From positions 1 through 64,000 of the IMG/VR virus record IMGVR_UViG_3300037234_000719: a stretch of 64,000 nt of DNA, one strand, 5' to 3'. A program made the translations under genes and the position numbers. The notes under the pieces are model-generated. The model was not told the DNA's origin. It worked only from the letters and a program-made list of their open reading frames with translations, and ran no database searches. The first letter of the stretch is position 1. Every line of letters begins with the position of its first letter. Source of the stretch: a virus. Positions 43,404-51,337 of this stretch are shown here, in pieces.

Positions 43404-45181
43404 TGTTTAAAGTAATAGTAGCAGATGGGAAACAAGAATTACCAGATGATGATATTTATTATATAGTTGCAAAAGAAGGTATTTTTATTAAAAAGAAATT
43501 GGGTATTATGGATAGTGTATCACCAGTAAAAAATATATCAATATTAGAAAGCGTTAAAGCAACAGCTAAAATGAATATTGAAAAAATACCTTCATTAGCA
43601 GTAGCTAAAATTGCAAATTTCTTTCGTCATGTTTATAAAGAACATAAATCAGAAGCAATTGTATTATTATTTTATAATGAAGAATCTAAAAAATATAAAC
43701 TAGTTCCTCCATCACAAAAGGTCAGTCCAGCTTCAATTGAATATAATAGATCAGTTATTATTGATGGATTTACTATGATTGGAGACATTCATAGTCATAG
43801 TTCAATGTCTGCATTTCATTCAGGTACAGATCAAGGCGATGAAGAATCCTTTGATGGATTACACATTACATTTGGAAATCTAGGTGATGAAATGATAAGT
43901 ATTTCAGCATCAATCGTTTCAAATGGCAATAGAGTAATGGTTGAACCAGAACAATATATGAAAGGGGTATCATTAGAAAGTAAAATTGATGAGGTTGAAA
44001 AAATTCCTACTACTCGAATTTATAGATGGGTAAATGGAGCTATGGTTGAACAAACTCCAAAGTATTCAACTAAATCTTATAAAACCATTCATAAGTTTGA
44101 TAAGCGATATAAAATAATCAGTCAAACTGCTATCAAAGCTATAGTTCCTCCCAAATGGATAAAGGCAGTTGAACATGGTTTCTCTCCATATGGACAATAT
44201 GGTCAGGCATGGAGAAATGTTTGGGAAGGAAATTATCAAAATGGTCGATGGAATCGTGGTAAATGGATTCCCCCTCAATATAGTAGAGGATGGAATGAAA
44301 ACTTTGATCCAGATGTTTGGGCATTGAATAAAAAAGATGAAAAAATACCACCTCAAAATGTTGGAGTTAAAGTTGACCCTATTAAATTTCCACCACATAA
44401 TCAAGGTCCAGTCATTACTGATATAACTCCAGAGAAACGCAATGCTTGTGAAACTTGTCCCTTTAAAGATAGAGCATTTGAATATGTTGCTTCACGTTTA
44501 GTAAAAGAAAATAAAGGTACAATAGTAGAAGAAGAAGAAAAAGGTATTTGGGATGAAAAAGAAGTATATGAATGTATGAAGTGTAATGTAGTTGTATCAT
44601 TTGATTTTGATGATAATGGCGATGTTATAGGAGATATAATATGTCCTGAATGTAAATCAAATGATCATTTGATTGAACTTGATATGGAAGAAGATTCATT
44701 TGATGATGAAATGAAATTTGATCTTGATCCATATGCACCAGATTCAAAACCTGGTAGTAGTCTTCATTGTGAATCTTGCAATAGTGATTTTGATGCATCA
44801 ATGCTTCGAAGTGATGTTGAAAAAGGAGCAAAATGTCCATTTTGTGAAACATCATTATTTAATGCAGAAGATCTAAATTATGTGAAGGAAAATGATGAAT
44901 ATGTTTGCAAAGGTTGTTCAACTATGTTTACTTATGATCTAATAAAGAATGATTGTTGTCCTTTTTGTAAAGAACCTCTTATATTAAAAGGACATGTACC
45001 AGGAGAATTATTAAATCCAGATTCAGAAAAAATAGAGCAGGTATCTAAAGAAGAAATACATAACTATCAAGCAGCAAAAGAAAATCCGCATCCAGCTGAT
45101 ATTATACCTGATCCTTCTGAAAAGAGACAAAGAATAAATCCAATAGAATGGTTAAATGAAAAGTTAGGGAGAAATAAATGA
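43403..45181 (+). CDS. JAMM/MPN+ metallopeptidase with C-terminal zinc ribbons
   Basis: A 592-residue protein. The JAMM signature is exact: His130-x-His132, seven residues, Ser140-x-x-Asp143 in 'GDIHSHSSMSAFHSGTDQGD'. JAMM enzymes remove or process ubiquitin-like tags. A Trp/Gly/Asn-rich linker follows (about 250-315). The C-terminal 240 residues contain at least three zinc ribbons, seen as the CxxC pairs 'CMKC'/'CPEC', 'CESC'/'CPFC' and 'CKGC'/'CPFC', plus 'CETC'. The E1-like start overlaps its stop (ATGA). It probably matures the ubiquitin-like protein encoded at 45899 or reverses its attachment. Confidence 0.85.
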   Translation: MFKVIVADGKQELPDDDIYYIVAKEGIFIKKKLGIMDSVSPVKNISILESVKATAKMNIEKIPSLAVAKIANFFRHVYKEHKSEAIVLLFYNEESKKYKLVPPSQKVSPASIEYNRSVIIDGFTMIGDIHSHSSMSAFHSGTDQGDEESFDGLHITFGNLGDEMISISASIVSNGNRVMVEPEQYMKGVSLESKIDEVEKIPTTRIYRWVNGAMVEQTPKYSTKSYKTIHKFDKRYKIISQTAIKAIVPPKWIKAVEHGFSPYGQYGQAWRNVWEGNYQNGRWNRGKWIPPQYSRGWNENFDPDVWALNKKDEKIPPQNVGVKVDPIKFPPHNQGPVITDITPEKRNACETCPFKDRAFEYVASRLVKENKGTIVEEEEKGIWDEKEVYECMKCNVVVSFDFDDNGDVIGDIICPECKSNDHLIELDMEEDSFDDEMKFDLDPYAPDSKPGSSLHCESCNSDFDASMLRSDVEKGAKCPFCETSLFNAEDLNYVKENDEYVCKGCSTMFTYDLIKNDCCPFCKEPLILKGHVPGELLNPDSEKIEQVSKEEIHNYQAAKENPHPADIIPDPSEKRQRINPIEWLNEKLGRNK

Positions 45182-45861
45182 ATTATTTATCTATCAAAAT
45201 ACTTGGATTGGGCGGTGTAGGTTCAGTATTATGTGAAAAAATATCAAGATTCTTAAACTACTCCAGAGATATTAGAGCAAATATTACGCTCATAGATGGA
45301 GATTCGTATGAAGCAAAAAATTATCAACGTCAAGAGTTTACAATATTAGGAAATAAATCTGAAATTAAAGGGGGTGATTTAGAAGAGAAATTTCCAGAAT
45401 TAGAATTAGACTTTTATCCTGAGTATATAAATCAGCACAATATTAATCAAGTTATTAAAACAGATGATATTGTATTTCTATGTGTAGATAATCATAAAAC
45501 CAGAATGATTACTTCTAATTACTGTAATAATTTAAATAACATTACTTTAATTTCTGGGGGAAATGAATTTACAGATGGTAATGTACAAATTTATGTCAGA
45601 AAAGGAGGTAAAGATTTAACCCCTGACTTATGTGCTTATCATCCAGAAATTGCAAATCCTGTAGATAAATTACCAGAGGAAATGAGTTGTGAAGAACTCG
45701 CCAATTCGGATCCTCAGCTATACTTCACTAATGTGTGGGTAGCTACGATAATGTGTTCCGCATTTTATAATGTGGTTATTAAGAATCAGATAGGGACATC
45801 AGAAATTTATTTCGATATGAAACAGATGTCCATGATTGCGCAGTCAAGAGCTCTGAAATAA
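45178..45861 (+). CDS. E1/ThiF-like adenylating enzyme 1
   Basis: A 227-residue Rossmann-fold protein. 'ILGLGGVGSVL' is the GxGxxG nucleotide loop; 'LIDGDSYEAKNYQRQ' gives the E1 signature Asp40-x-Asp42...Asn48..Arg51-Gln52, with Lys60 in place and 'VDNHKTR' following. Cysteines at 'DLCAYHP' and 'EMSCEELA' could serve as the thioester or a structural site. E1/ThiF enzymes adenylate the C-terminus of ubiquitin-like proteins. It overlaps the JAMM stop and precedes the ubiquitin-like gene. Confidence 0.85.
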   Translation: MNYLSIKILGLGGVGSVLCEKISRFLNYSRDIRANITLIDGDSYEAKNYQRQEFTILGNKSEIKGGDLEEKFPELELDFYPEYINQHNINQVIKTDDIVFLCVDNHKTRMITSNYCNNLNNITLISGGNEFTDGNVQIYVRKGGKDLTPDLCAYHPEIANPVDKLPEEMSCEELANSDPQLYFTNVWVATIMCSAFYNVVIKNQIGTSEIYFDMKQMSMIAQSRALK

Positions 45862-45898
45862 TAACCTTAGATAAAAAAAGAATAGGAGAATTAACATC

Positions 45899-46405
45899 AT
45901 GTCGAATGAATATTCACGATCGAATTTAGAAGAGATGACAGTAAAAGAACTTCGTCGTCTTTGTGTAGACAACCTGGCAATTCCAGGTATGACAAAAAAG
46001 CGTAAAGATATTGTTATCGACGCTATCTTGAAAAATGCAAATGCAGGTCCTATCAAATCAGCTAAAACAGCTCCTGCCGAAACTTCCATTAAACCAACGC
46101 CTGGACCAATTAAAGAGATGGACTTTACTGGCCACTCAATAATGAATAAACCCTATGAGTCATTTGGTAAGAAAACCACAACTACAATCCAGGTAACTTG
46201 TGGTGCCAGCACAGGAGCTTTTCCTGTTGAAGGAAAAAGTGTTGCAGAAGTTGGTGAGTTCCTGCGTGAAGTTCTTAACGTAGATAAATTATCCACTGGA
46301 TTGGTCAATGGTAAAGAGGTTCGTGGTGATCACGTATTAAAGAATGGAGATAGTTTGGAATTTATGAAACCTTCCGGACGTAAGGGTGATCGTAAGGGTT
46401 GCTAA
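45899..46405 (+). CDS. SAP domain fused to a ubiquitin-like beta-grasp domain
   Basis: A 168-residue protein. Residues 11-44 ('MTVKELRRLCVDN', 'GMTKKRKDIVIDAIL') are a SAP DNA-binding domain. A Pro/Ala/Lys linker follows to about 90. Residues 94-157 form a ThiS/MoaD/ubiquitin-like beta-grasp: 'TTIQVTCGAS', 'GKSVAEVGEFLREVL', 'NGKEVRGDHVLKNGDSLEFM'. The tail is SGRKGDRKGC, with no GG end, so processing would be needed to expose a glycine. The gene uses CGT for most arginines, unlike the AGA-rich neighbours, which suggests high expression. A stem-loop follows the stop. It is the likely modifier of the JAMM/E1 operon. Confidence 0.75.
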   Translation: MSNEYSRSNLEEMTVKELRRLCVDNLAIPGMTKKRKDIVIDAILKNANAGPIKSAKTAPAETSIKPTPGPIKEMDFTGHSIMNKPYESFGKKTTTTIQVTCGASTGAFPVEGKSVAEVGEFLREVLNVDKLSTGLVNGKEVRGDHVLKNGDSLEFMKPSGRKGDRKGC

Positions 46406-46420
46406 AATATTATCCCTGCA

Positions 46421-46449
46421 AGATGGGGATTCTATTTAGGTCCCCATCT
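46421..46449 (+). terminator. Stem-loop after the ubiquitin-like gene
   Basis: AGATGGGGA (46421-46429) pairs exactly with TCCCCATCT (46441-46449) around an 11-base loop. No T-run follows, so it may be an mRNA-stabilising or weak termination element. It resembles the terminator stem at 9768-9794. Confidence 0.55.
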
Positions 46450-46476
46450 ATCTCTTCTGAAAGGAAACCTTAAACT

Positions 46477-47379
46477 TTGAACTTCTTTAATACTATAACA
46501 ATAATTGGAACAGGAACATTAGGAGGACATCTTTGTAAACATCTTGCTGAAAGTTCAAAAGTATGTAAACTAATTTTAATTGATAAAGATATTGTTGACA
46601 CTAAAGATACAGAAGTTGGTATCTTTCAACCAGTGGATATTCATGAACCAAAAGTTCATGCACTATACCATAAATTTAAAAATTATAATACAGAAATTGA
46701 ACCAATGGTAGAATTTTATATAGATGGTATTACAAATTTACCAATATCAGATCTTACAATTGATTGTAGAAATATATTTGGAAAAAGAGATTTAAATATT
46801 GATATGAAAATGTTTATATCAGAAAGATTTCTAATATTAGATTTTGGAAAAAAGTATGAAAATGAAAATCAACGTAAAGGCGAATATTCTATTCAACTAT
46901 CAGAACATGAAATAAGTAGAGCTGCATACTATGCTACAACTTTAATATGTAGTGATATATTGAAAGAACTATTAAAAAGTCAATCAATAAAATATATTGA
47001 TATTGATATTATACAAACAATAATGTTAAAAAGTATTAAAGAATCAAAACAAAAATCCAACATTATTTATGATTTAGATAAGGATACTAAAAGGTTGAGA
47101 AGAATTGATGAAGTTATACAACCTATATTAAAAAAGAATAAAACAACTTCTCTTAAAATAGCAGTCAAAGAAAGAAATTCAATTGTTAGAGAAGTTTTTA
47201 ATATGCCAAAGTTTGCAGAAACGACATATAAAATAATTCCACAAGATAGTTTAAAACAACCAGAAGATGTAATTGATATTTTAAAAAAAGCAATTGAAGG
47301 TAAAAGTGAAACTTTAAAATTTCTACCAGTTCTTATAGATGATAAAATTCATATTTTAGAAGATACAGGAGGAGCATAA
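46477..47379 (+). CDS. E1/ThiF-like protein 2
   Basis: A 300-residue protein with a TTG start and AAGGAAA upstream. 'ITIIGTGTLGGHL' is a GxGxxG loop (Gly11, 13, 16), followed by 'LILIDKDIVD' and 'HEPKVHALYHKF', matching the first half of an E1/ThiF fold. The Asn/Arg-Gln signature of enzyme 1 is not evident, so adenylation may be impaired and the protein may be a regulatory or pseudo-E1 partner. The next gene overlaps its stop by one base. Confidence 0.7.
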   Translation: MNFFNTITIIGTGTLGGHLCKHLAESSKVCKLILIDKDIVDTKDTEVGIFQPVDIHEPKVHALYHKFKNYNTEIEPMVEFYIDGITNLPISDLTIDCRNIFGKRDLNIDMKMFISERFLILDFGKKYENENQRKGEYSIQLSEHEISRAAYYATTLICSDILKELLKSQSIKYIDIDIIQTIMLKSIKESKQKSNIIYDLDKDTKRLRRIDEVIQPILKKNKTTSLKIAVKERNSIVREVFNMPKFAETTYKIIPQDSLKQPEDVIDILKKAIEGKSETLKFLPVLIDDKIHILEDTGGA

Positions 47380-47849
47380 TGGAACATCATTTACAAATAT
47401 TTGGTTCTAAAATTAGTCCAAGTGTTGATTATAATTTTTACTTTGAAAAAATAATTCCAAAATTTATTATTAAAGATGGAGTTCCAGAAGTTATAACTGA
47501 TCTTCATGAAAAATATCATCTAGAAGGATTTATGATTAAGACTATTGGTAAAAAATTATTATCTGTTATGATATATGGAAGGCATCCAAATGTAGATATT
47601 AATACAGATGAACTTTGTTTAAAGGTTGAAGAAAAACGTACAGTTGTTACAGATATACAAGCTTTAAAAGATATATTAATCAATAGACTCCAAGTTTGGT
47701 ATTTCAATGACTGTCATTTTAGACCAGATGAATTTTTCTATAAAACAAAACCGGTTGATGGATTTATGAAAATAGATGTTAATTTTAAAAAGGGAGAAAT
47801 ATACGATGGAGAAGCACCCTTTAGACGAATATATCCAACTGAAGATTGA
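47379..47849 (+). CDS. Unknown protein at the end of the ubiquitin-like operon
   Basis: A 156-residue alpha/beta protein with two cysteines ('ELCLKVE', 'NDCHFRPDEFF') and no recognised motif. It is coupled to the second E1-like gene (TAATG). Its context makes a conjugation factor possible, but nothing in the sequence shows it. Confidence 0.55.
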   Translation: MEHHLQIFGSKISPSVDYNFYFEKIIPKFIIKDGVPEVITDLHEKYHLEGFMIKTIGKKLLSVMIYGRHPNVDINTDELCLKVEEKRTVVTDIQALKDILINRLQVWYFNDCHFRPDEFFYKTKPVDGFMKIDVNFKKGEIYDGEAPFRRIYPTED

Positions 47850-48030
47850 AGAATTTATAAATCAACATGAATCACAAATTACAAAAAAAGATGCACAAAT
47901 TATCATTAAATCTTTAATGCCATTTATTGATGAAATGGTATCAGAAAAAGTAAAATATCATTTTAAATTATTAGCAAATCATTTACTAGATACATTAAAA
48001 TCTACAGAGGAGAAATTAAAAGATGCCTAG
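47806..48030 (+). CDS. Small helical protein preceding RNA polymerase 2
   Basis: About 74 residues starting at ATG 47806 behind AAAGGGAG; the longer frame from 47776 lacks a site. It is helical and charged ('LKIEEFINQHESQITKKDA'). It overlaps the preceding gene by 44 bases and the polymerase 2 beta' start by 8. No family is recognised. Confidence 0.6.
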   Translation: MEKHPLDEYIQLKIEEFINQHESQITKKDAQIIIKSLMPFIDEMVSEKVKYHFKLLANHLLDTLKSTEEKLKDA

Positions 48031-50707
48031 AATTCTTAACTATAATGAATTTTGTGAACAATTACAGGATGTTCCGTCATTAAAAGTAATAGCAAAAAAA
48101 AAGTTTCATCCTGAAGGTCTATTTTCTGAACAAATTTTTGGACCAGTAAAAAATTATACTTGTCAGTGTGGTATCTATTACGGACCATCCAATGTAAAAA
48201 CAGGAAGTAAATGTGATCTATGTAAAGTAGATATTGTTAATAGTGATGTAAGACGAACAAGATTTGCGAAAATAGTTTTACCATTTCCAATAGTCAATCC
48301 TTTATTTTATGATTTATTAGTTGAAATAGGTGGAAAGAATTTAAAATCAGCATTAGATGAGTTGATGAAAAATGAAAAAAGTTTTATGTATAGTGATGGT
48401 GTTGAGCATGTGGTTACATCGGATGAATCAAAAAGACCAAGAGAAGGAACTATCTATGAAAGAACAGATGCAATTTATAAATTAGTTAAAGATATTGCCA
48501 CAGGATTAGCAAATGAAGGAATTGAAGAGTGGAAAATTGTTCTTGACAATATTGATAATCTATTAACTGACAAAGTAATTGTATTACCTCCAGATCTAAG
48601 ACCAGCATCAAGAGGTGGAGGAGGTAAGCATTTAATGGATAAAATCAATAGATATTATGTTCAAATTTTAACTAATAAAAGTCTGATGCAAGGAACAATT
48701 TTAAATATCCAAAGAGATAAGAATCTATATTATACATACTTTAAATTGATACAAAAAAATGTAAACGAATTATATAACAGAATTCTCGAAAAGATGGCAA
48801 AAAAGGAAGGTTTAATTCGTGGAAATATTTTAGGAAAGAGAATAGATTTTTCAGGTCGAGCAGTAATTACACCTGATCCTTCTCTAACATTAACCGAATG
48901 TAAACTCCCTTACTTTATGGCATTGGAGATATATAAACTTCCAATTGCCAAACGAATAATAGAGTTAGAAAAATTTAAAGTATTAAATGATGCTCTTGAC
49001 TTTATTGATAATTGCATTGAATTTAAAAAATTTGATCTCTTTGAAATATGTAAAGATACAGTTGAAGGACAAATATGTATATTAAATAGACAACCATCGC
49101 TACATAGACTTGGAATGCTAGGTTTTGAAGTTCTAATTACATCAGATCAAGTTATTAAAATTCATCCATTAGTATGTCCTCCGTTTAATGCAGATTTTGA
49201 TGGAGATCAAATGGCAGTCTATGTTCCTATTACAGAAGGAGCTAAAGATGAAATATCTGAAAAAATGCTTGCAATTAATAATTTAAGCAGTCCATCAAAT
49301 GAAAATTTAACAACCACTCCTAGTCAAGATATTATTTTAGGAATTTATTTCTTGACTAAAGGTATCTTTGATGGACAATTAGATGATGAGACAGGTCTAT
49401 CTATTTTTAATAGCACGCTTCCAGAGAATTATCCAATCATTGATGAAACTGTTAATGAGAAGAAATTATTAGATATTTTAAATGATATAAAAGATAATTA
49501 TTCAAATGATGAAATTATTAGAGTTTTAGATACTATTAAAACAGTTGGATTTACATATGCAACATTGTTTGGTTGTACTATGTCATTAGAAAATTTTCAA
49601 TCTAAAAAATTAACAGATTTAAGAGATAAAATATTTACAAAAAATACAATTAGAGATCAATTAATCGCATTATCAAATAAAGGAATTACAAAAGCATTAA
49701 GAGATAATTTTGAATATTCATATATGATTGAATCTGGTGCCAGAGGTAGTTGGGATCAAGTTAAACAAATTATTATGACCCGAGGATTTGTATCGAATTT
49801 CGATGGAGAGATTCTTCCAACTCCTATTAAACATAACCTAGTTGAAGGTTTAACTGAAAAAGAATTTTTCTTTTCAACATATGGATGTCGAAAGGGACTC
49901 CTTGATATTGCATTAAATACAGGGACATCAGGATATCTTTCAAGAAAATTAATTTTCACTTGTGCTAATTTACAAATTGATACAAATTTAGATGACTGTG
50001 GAACAACTGATCTTCTTGAAGTTTATGTTAAAACCGAAAGAAAAGCAAGAATGTTAATCAATAAATATCAATCAACTGAAACAGGTTTGGAAGTAATTAC
50101 TAAACAAAATTATAAAAATATAATTGGAAAAACAATTTGGATACGAAGTCCAATATTATGTAAGTCGCCTAAACTATGTTGCAAATGCTATGGAGATTTA
50201 TATAAAAAACTCAATAGTCGATTTGTTGGAATCATAGCTGCACAGACTCTTGGTGAACGAGGGACTCAATTGGTTCTTAGAACTTTTCATACATCAGGAT
50301 CAGCTGTTATAAAAGGTGAATCTCAAGAAGATGGTTCATTAAAGCAAAAAGATATTATTGGGGATTTAGCAACTGTATCACAAATTCTACATAAATTCAA
50401 AAATAAAATATATACTGATATAGTTCAAGAATTATTTGAAGTATATAATAAAGACATTTATCATGTCCATTATGAATGTGTTGTTGCTCAATTAATGTGG
50501 AAAGATTATAAGAAATGGAGACTTATAAAAGATAGACATTTATATGCTTCAGATTATTATTCAATACAGTCAGTTCCAAATCAAGAAAGTTGGATATTAG
50601 CAATGGCATTCTCAAATCCTAAAAAGAGTATCTTACATGGAATTTTAAATGAGGGAAAATACTCAGGTATAATGGATAAAATTCTAAAAGGGGAAAAAAT
50701 AGTATGA
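48023..50707 (+). CDS. Multisubunit RNA polymerase beta'-like subunit, polymerase 2
   Basis: An 894-residue, unsplit beta' homologue, clearly different from polymerase 1. It keeps an N-terminal zinc site (Cys47-x-Cys49 and Cys64-x-x-Cys67, in 'YTCQCG' and 'KCDLCK'). 'GKRIDFSGRAVITPDPSL' and catalytic NADFDGD (389-395) follow, then 'CKSPKLCCKCYGD' and 'AAQTLGERGTQLVLRTFHTS'. As in polymerase 1, beta' precedes beta. It is about 110 residues shorter than the polymerase 1 subunit. Three small genes lie between it and its beta partner. Confidence 0.93.
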   Translation: MPRILNYNEFCEQLQDVPSLKVIAKKKFHPEGLFSEQIFGPVKNYTCQCGIYYGPSNVKTGSKCDLCKVDIVNSDVRRTRFAKIVLPFPIVNPLFYDLLVEIGGKNLKSALDELMKNEKSFMYSDGVEHVVTSDESKRPREGTIYERTDAIYKLVKDIATGLANEGIEEWKIVLDNIDNLLTDKVIVLPPDLRPASRGGGGKHLMDKINRYYVQILTNKSLMQGTILNIQRDKNLYYTYFKLIQKNVNELYNRILEKMAKKEGLIRGNILGKRIDFSGRAVITPDPSLTLTECKLPYFMALEIYKLPIAKRIIELEKFKVLNDALDFIDNCIEFKKFDLFEICKDTVEGQICILNRQPSLHRLGMLGFEVLITSDQVIKIHPLVCPPFNADFDGDQMAVYVPITEGAKDEISEKMLAINNLSSPSNENLTTTPSQDIILGIYFLTKGIFDGQLDDETGLSIFNSTLPENYPIIDETVNEKKLLDILNDIKDNYSNDEIIRVLDTIKTVGFTYATLFGCTMSLENFQSKKLTDLRDKIFTKNTIRDQLIALSNKGITKALRDNFEYSYMIESGARGSWDQVKQIIMTRGFVSNFDGEILPTPIKHNLVEGLTEKEFFFSTYGCRKGLLDIALNTGTSGYLSRKLIFTCANLQIDTNLDDCGTTDLLEVYVKTERKARMLINKYQSTETGLEVITKQNYKNIIGKTIWIRSPILCKSPKLCCKCYGDLYKKLNSRFVGIIAAQTLGERGTQLVLRTFHTSGSAVIKGESQEDGSLKQKDIIGDLATVSQILHKFKNKIYTDIVQELFEVYNKDIYHVHYECVVAQLMWKDYKKWRLIKDRHLYASDYYSIQSVPNQESWILAMAFSNPKKSILHGILNEGKYSGIMDKILKGEKIV

Positions 50708-50925
50708 AAGAACTAGAGCAAGAATTGCTTGACCGTTATGCAGACTACAGAGATCCAGATTCTAACTGGATAAAAACAAATCTACCAGATGAGTTAAATG
50801 ATACTGGAGCAAAAGATTTTATAATAAAACCTCATGATGCAAAATCAGTTAGTCAGGTTAATTCATTTACAATATATTATGAGGTTAAAGGAAAAAGAAT
50901 TGTTAAATTTGTAAGGAGAATATAA
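50704..50925 (+). CDS. Small protein 1 of a paralogous pair between polymerase 2 subunits
   Basis: A 73-residue protein overlapping the beta' stop (ATGA). 'IKPHDAKSVSQVNSFTIYYE' aligns with 'IEPDDAKSIDEIKQFKIIE' of the next protein. The pair arose by duplication. No known family. Confidence 0.6.
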   Translation: MKELEQELLDRYADYRDPDSNWIKTNLPDELNDTGAKDFIIKPHDAKSVSQVNSFTIYYEVKGKRIVKFVRRI

Positions 50926-51152
50926 TGAAAGAATTAAATAATCAAGAATTAAGAGATGAAATAATTGAACTTTTCCTTAGTGATTCAATAGATAATTGGA
51001 CCAAAAGTCCATCAGTTTATGATCTATCTAATTGTGGTCAATTAGATATTGAAATAGAACCAGACGATGCAAAAAGTATTGATGAAATAAAACAGTTTAA
51101 AATAATAGAAACTGTAATGGGATCAGAAACACTAGAATTTACAAGGAAATAA
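50925..51152 (+). CDS. Small protein 2 of a paralogous pair between polymerase 2 subunits
   Basis: A 75-residue acidic protein paralogous to the preceding one and overlapping it by one base. No motif is recognised. Its location inside the polymerase 2 operon is the only hint of function. Confidence 0.6.
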   Translation: MKELNNQELRDEIIELFLSDSIDNWTKSPSVYDLSNCGQLDIEIEPDDAKSIDEIKQFKIIETVMGSETLEFTRK

Positions 51153-51154
51153 TA

Positions 51155-51334
51155 ATGAGAGATCCGAATAGAATACATGAGATGTTAAGAGTAATATCGA
51201 AGGTCTGGTATAAACATCCAGACCTTCGATTAGGTCAATTAATATTAAATGCAGTTACAATTAATCCAAATCTGTATTATATGGAAGATGAACAGCTATT
51301 AGAATATTTAAAAAAGACTTATAAGGAGGAGTAG
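51155..51334 (+). CDS. Small DUF1040-like protein, 59 residues
   Basis: It starts 'MRDPNRIHEMLRVISKVW' and continues 'HPDLRLGQLILNAV' and 'YYMEDEQLLEYLKK'. This pattern is that of a widespread small helical family (DUF1040-like, from memory) found in bacteria and phages, of unknown function. It begins two bases after the preceding stop, and its 3' end contains the AAGGAGGAG that serves the polymerase 2 beta gene. Confidence 0.7.
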   Translation: MRDPNRIHEMLRVISKVWYKHPDLRLGQLILNAVTINPNLYYMEDEQLLEYLKKTYKEE

Positions 51335-51337
51335 AAT

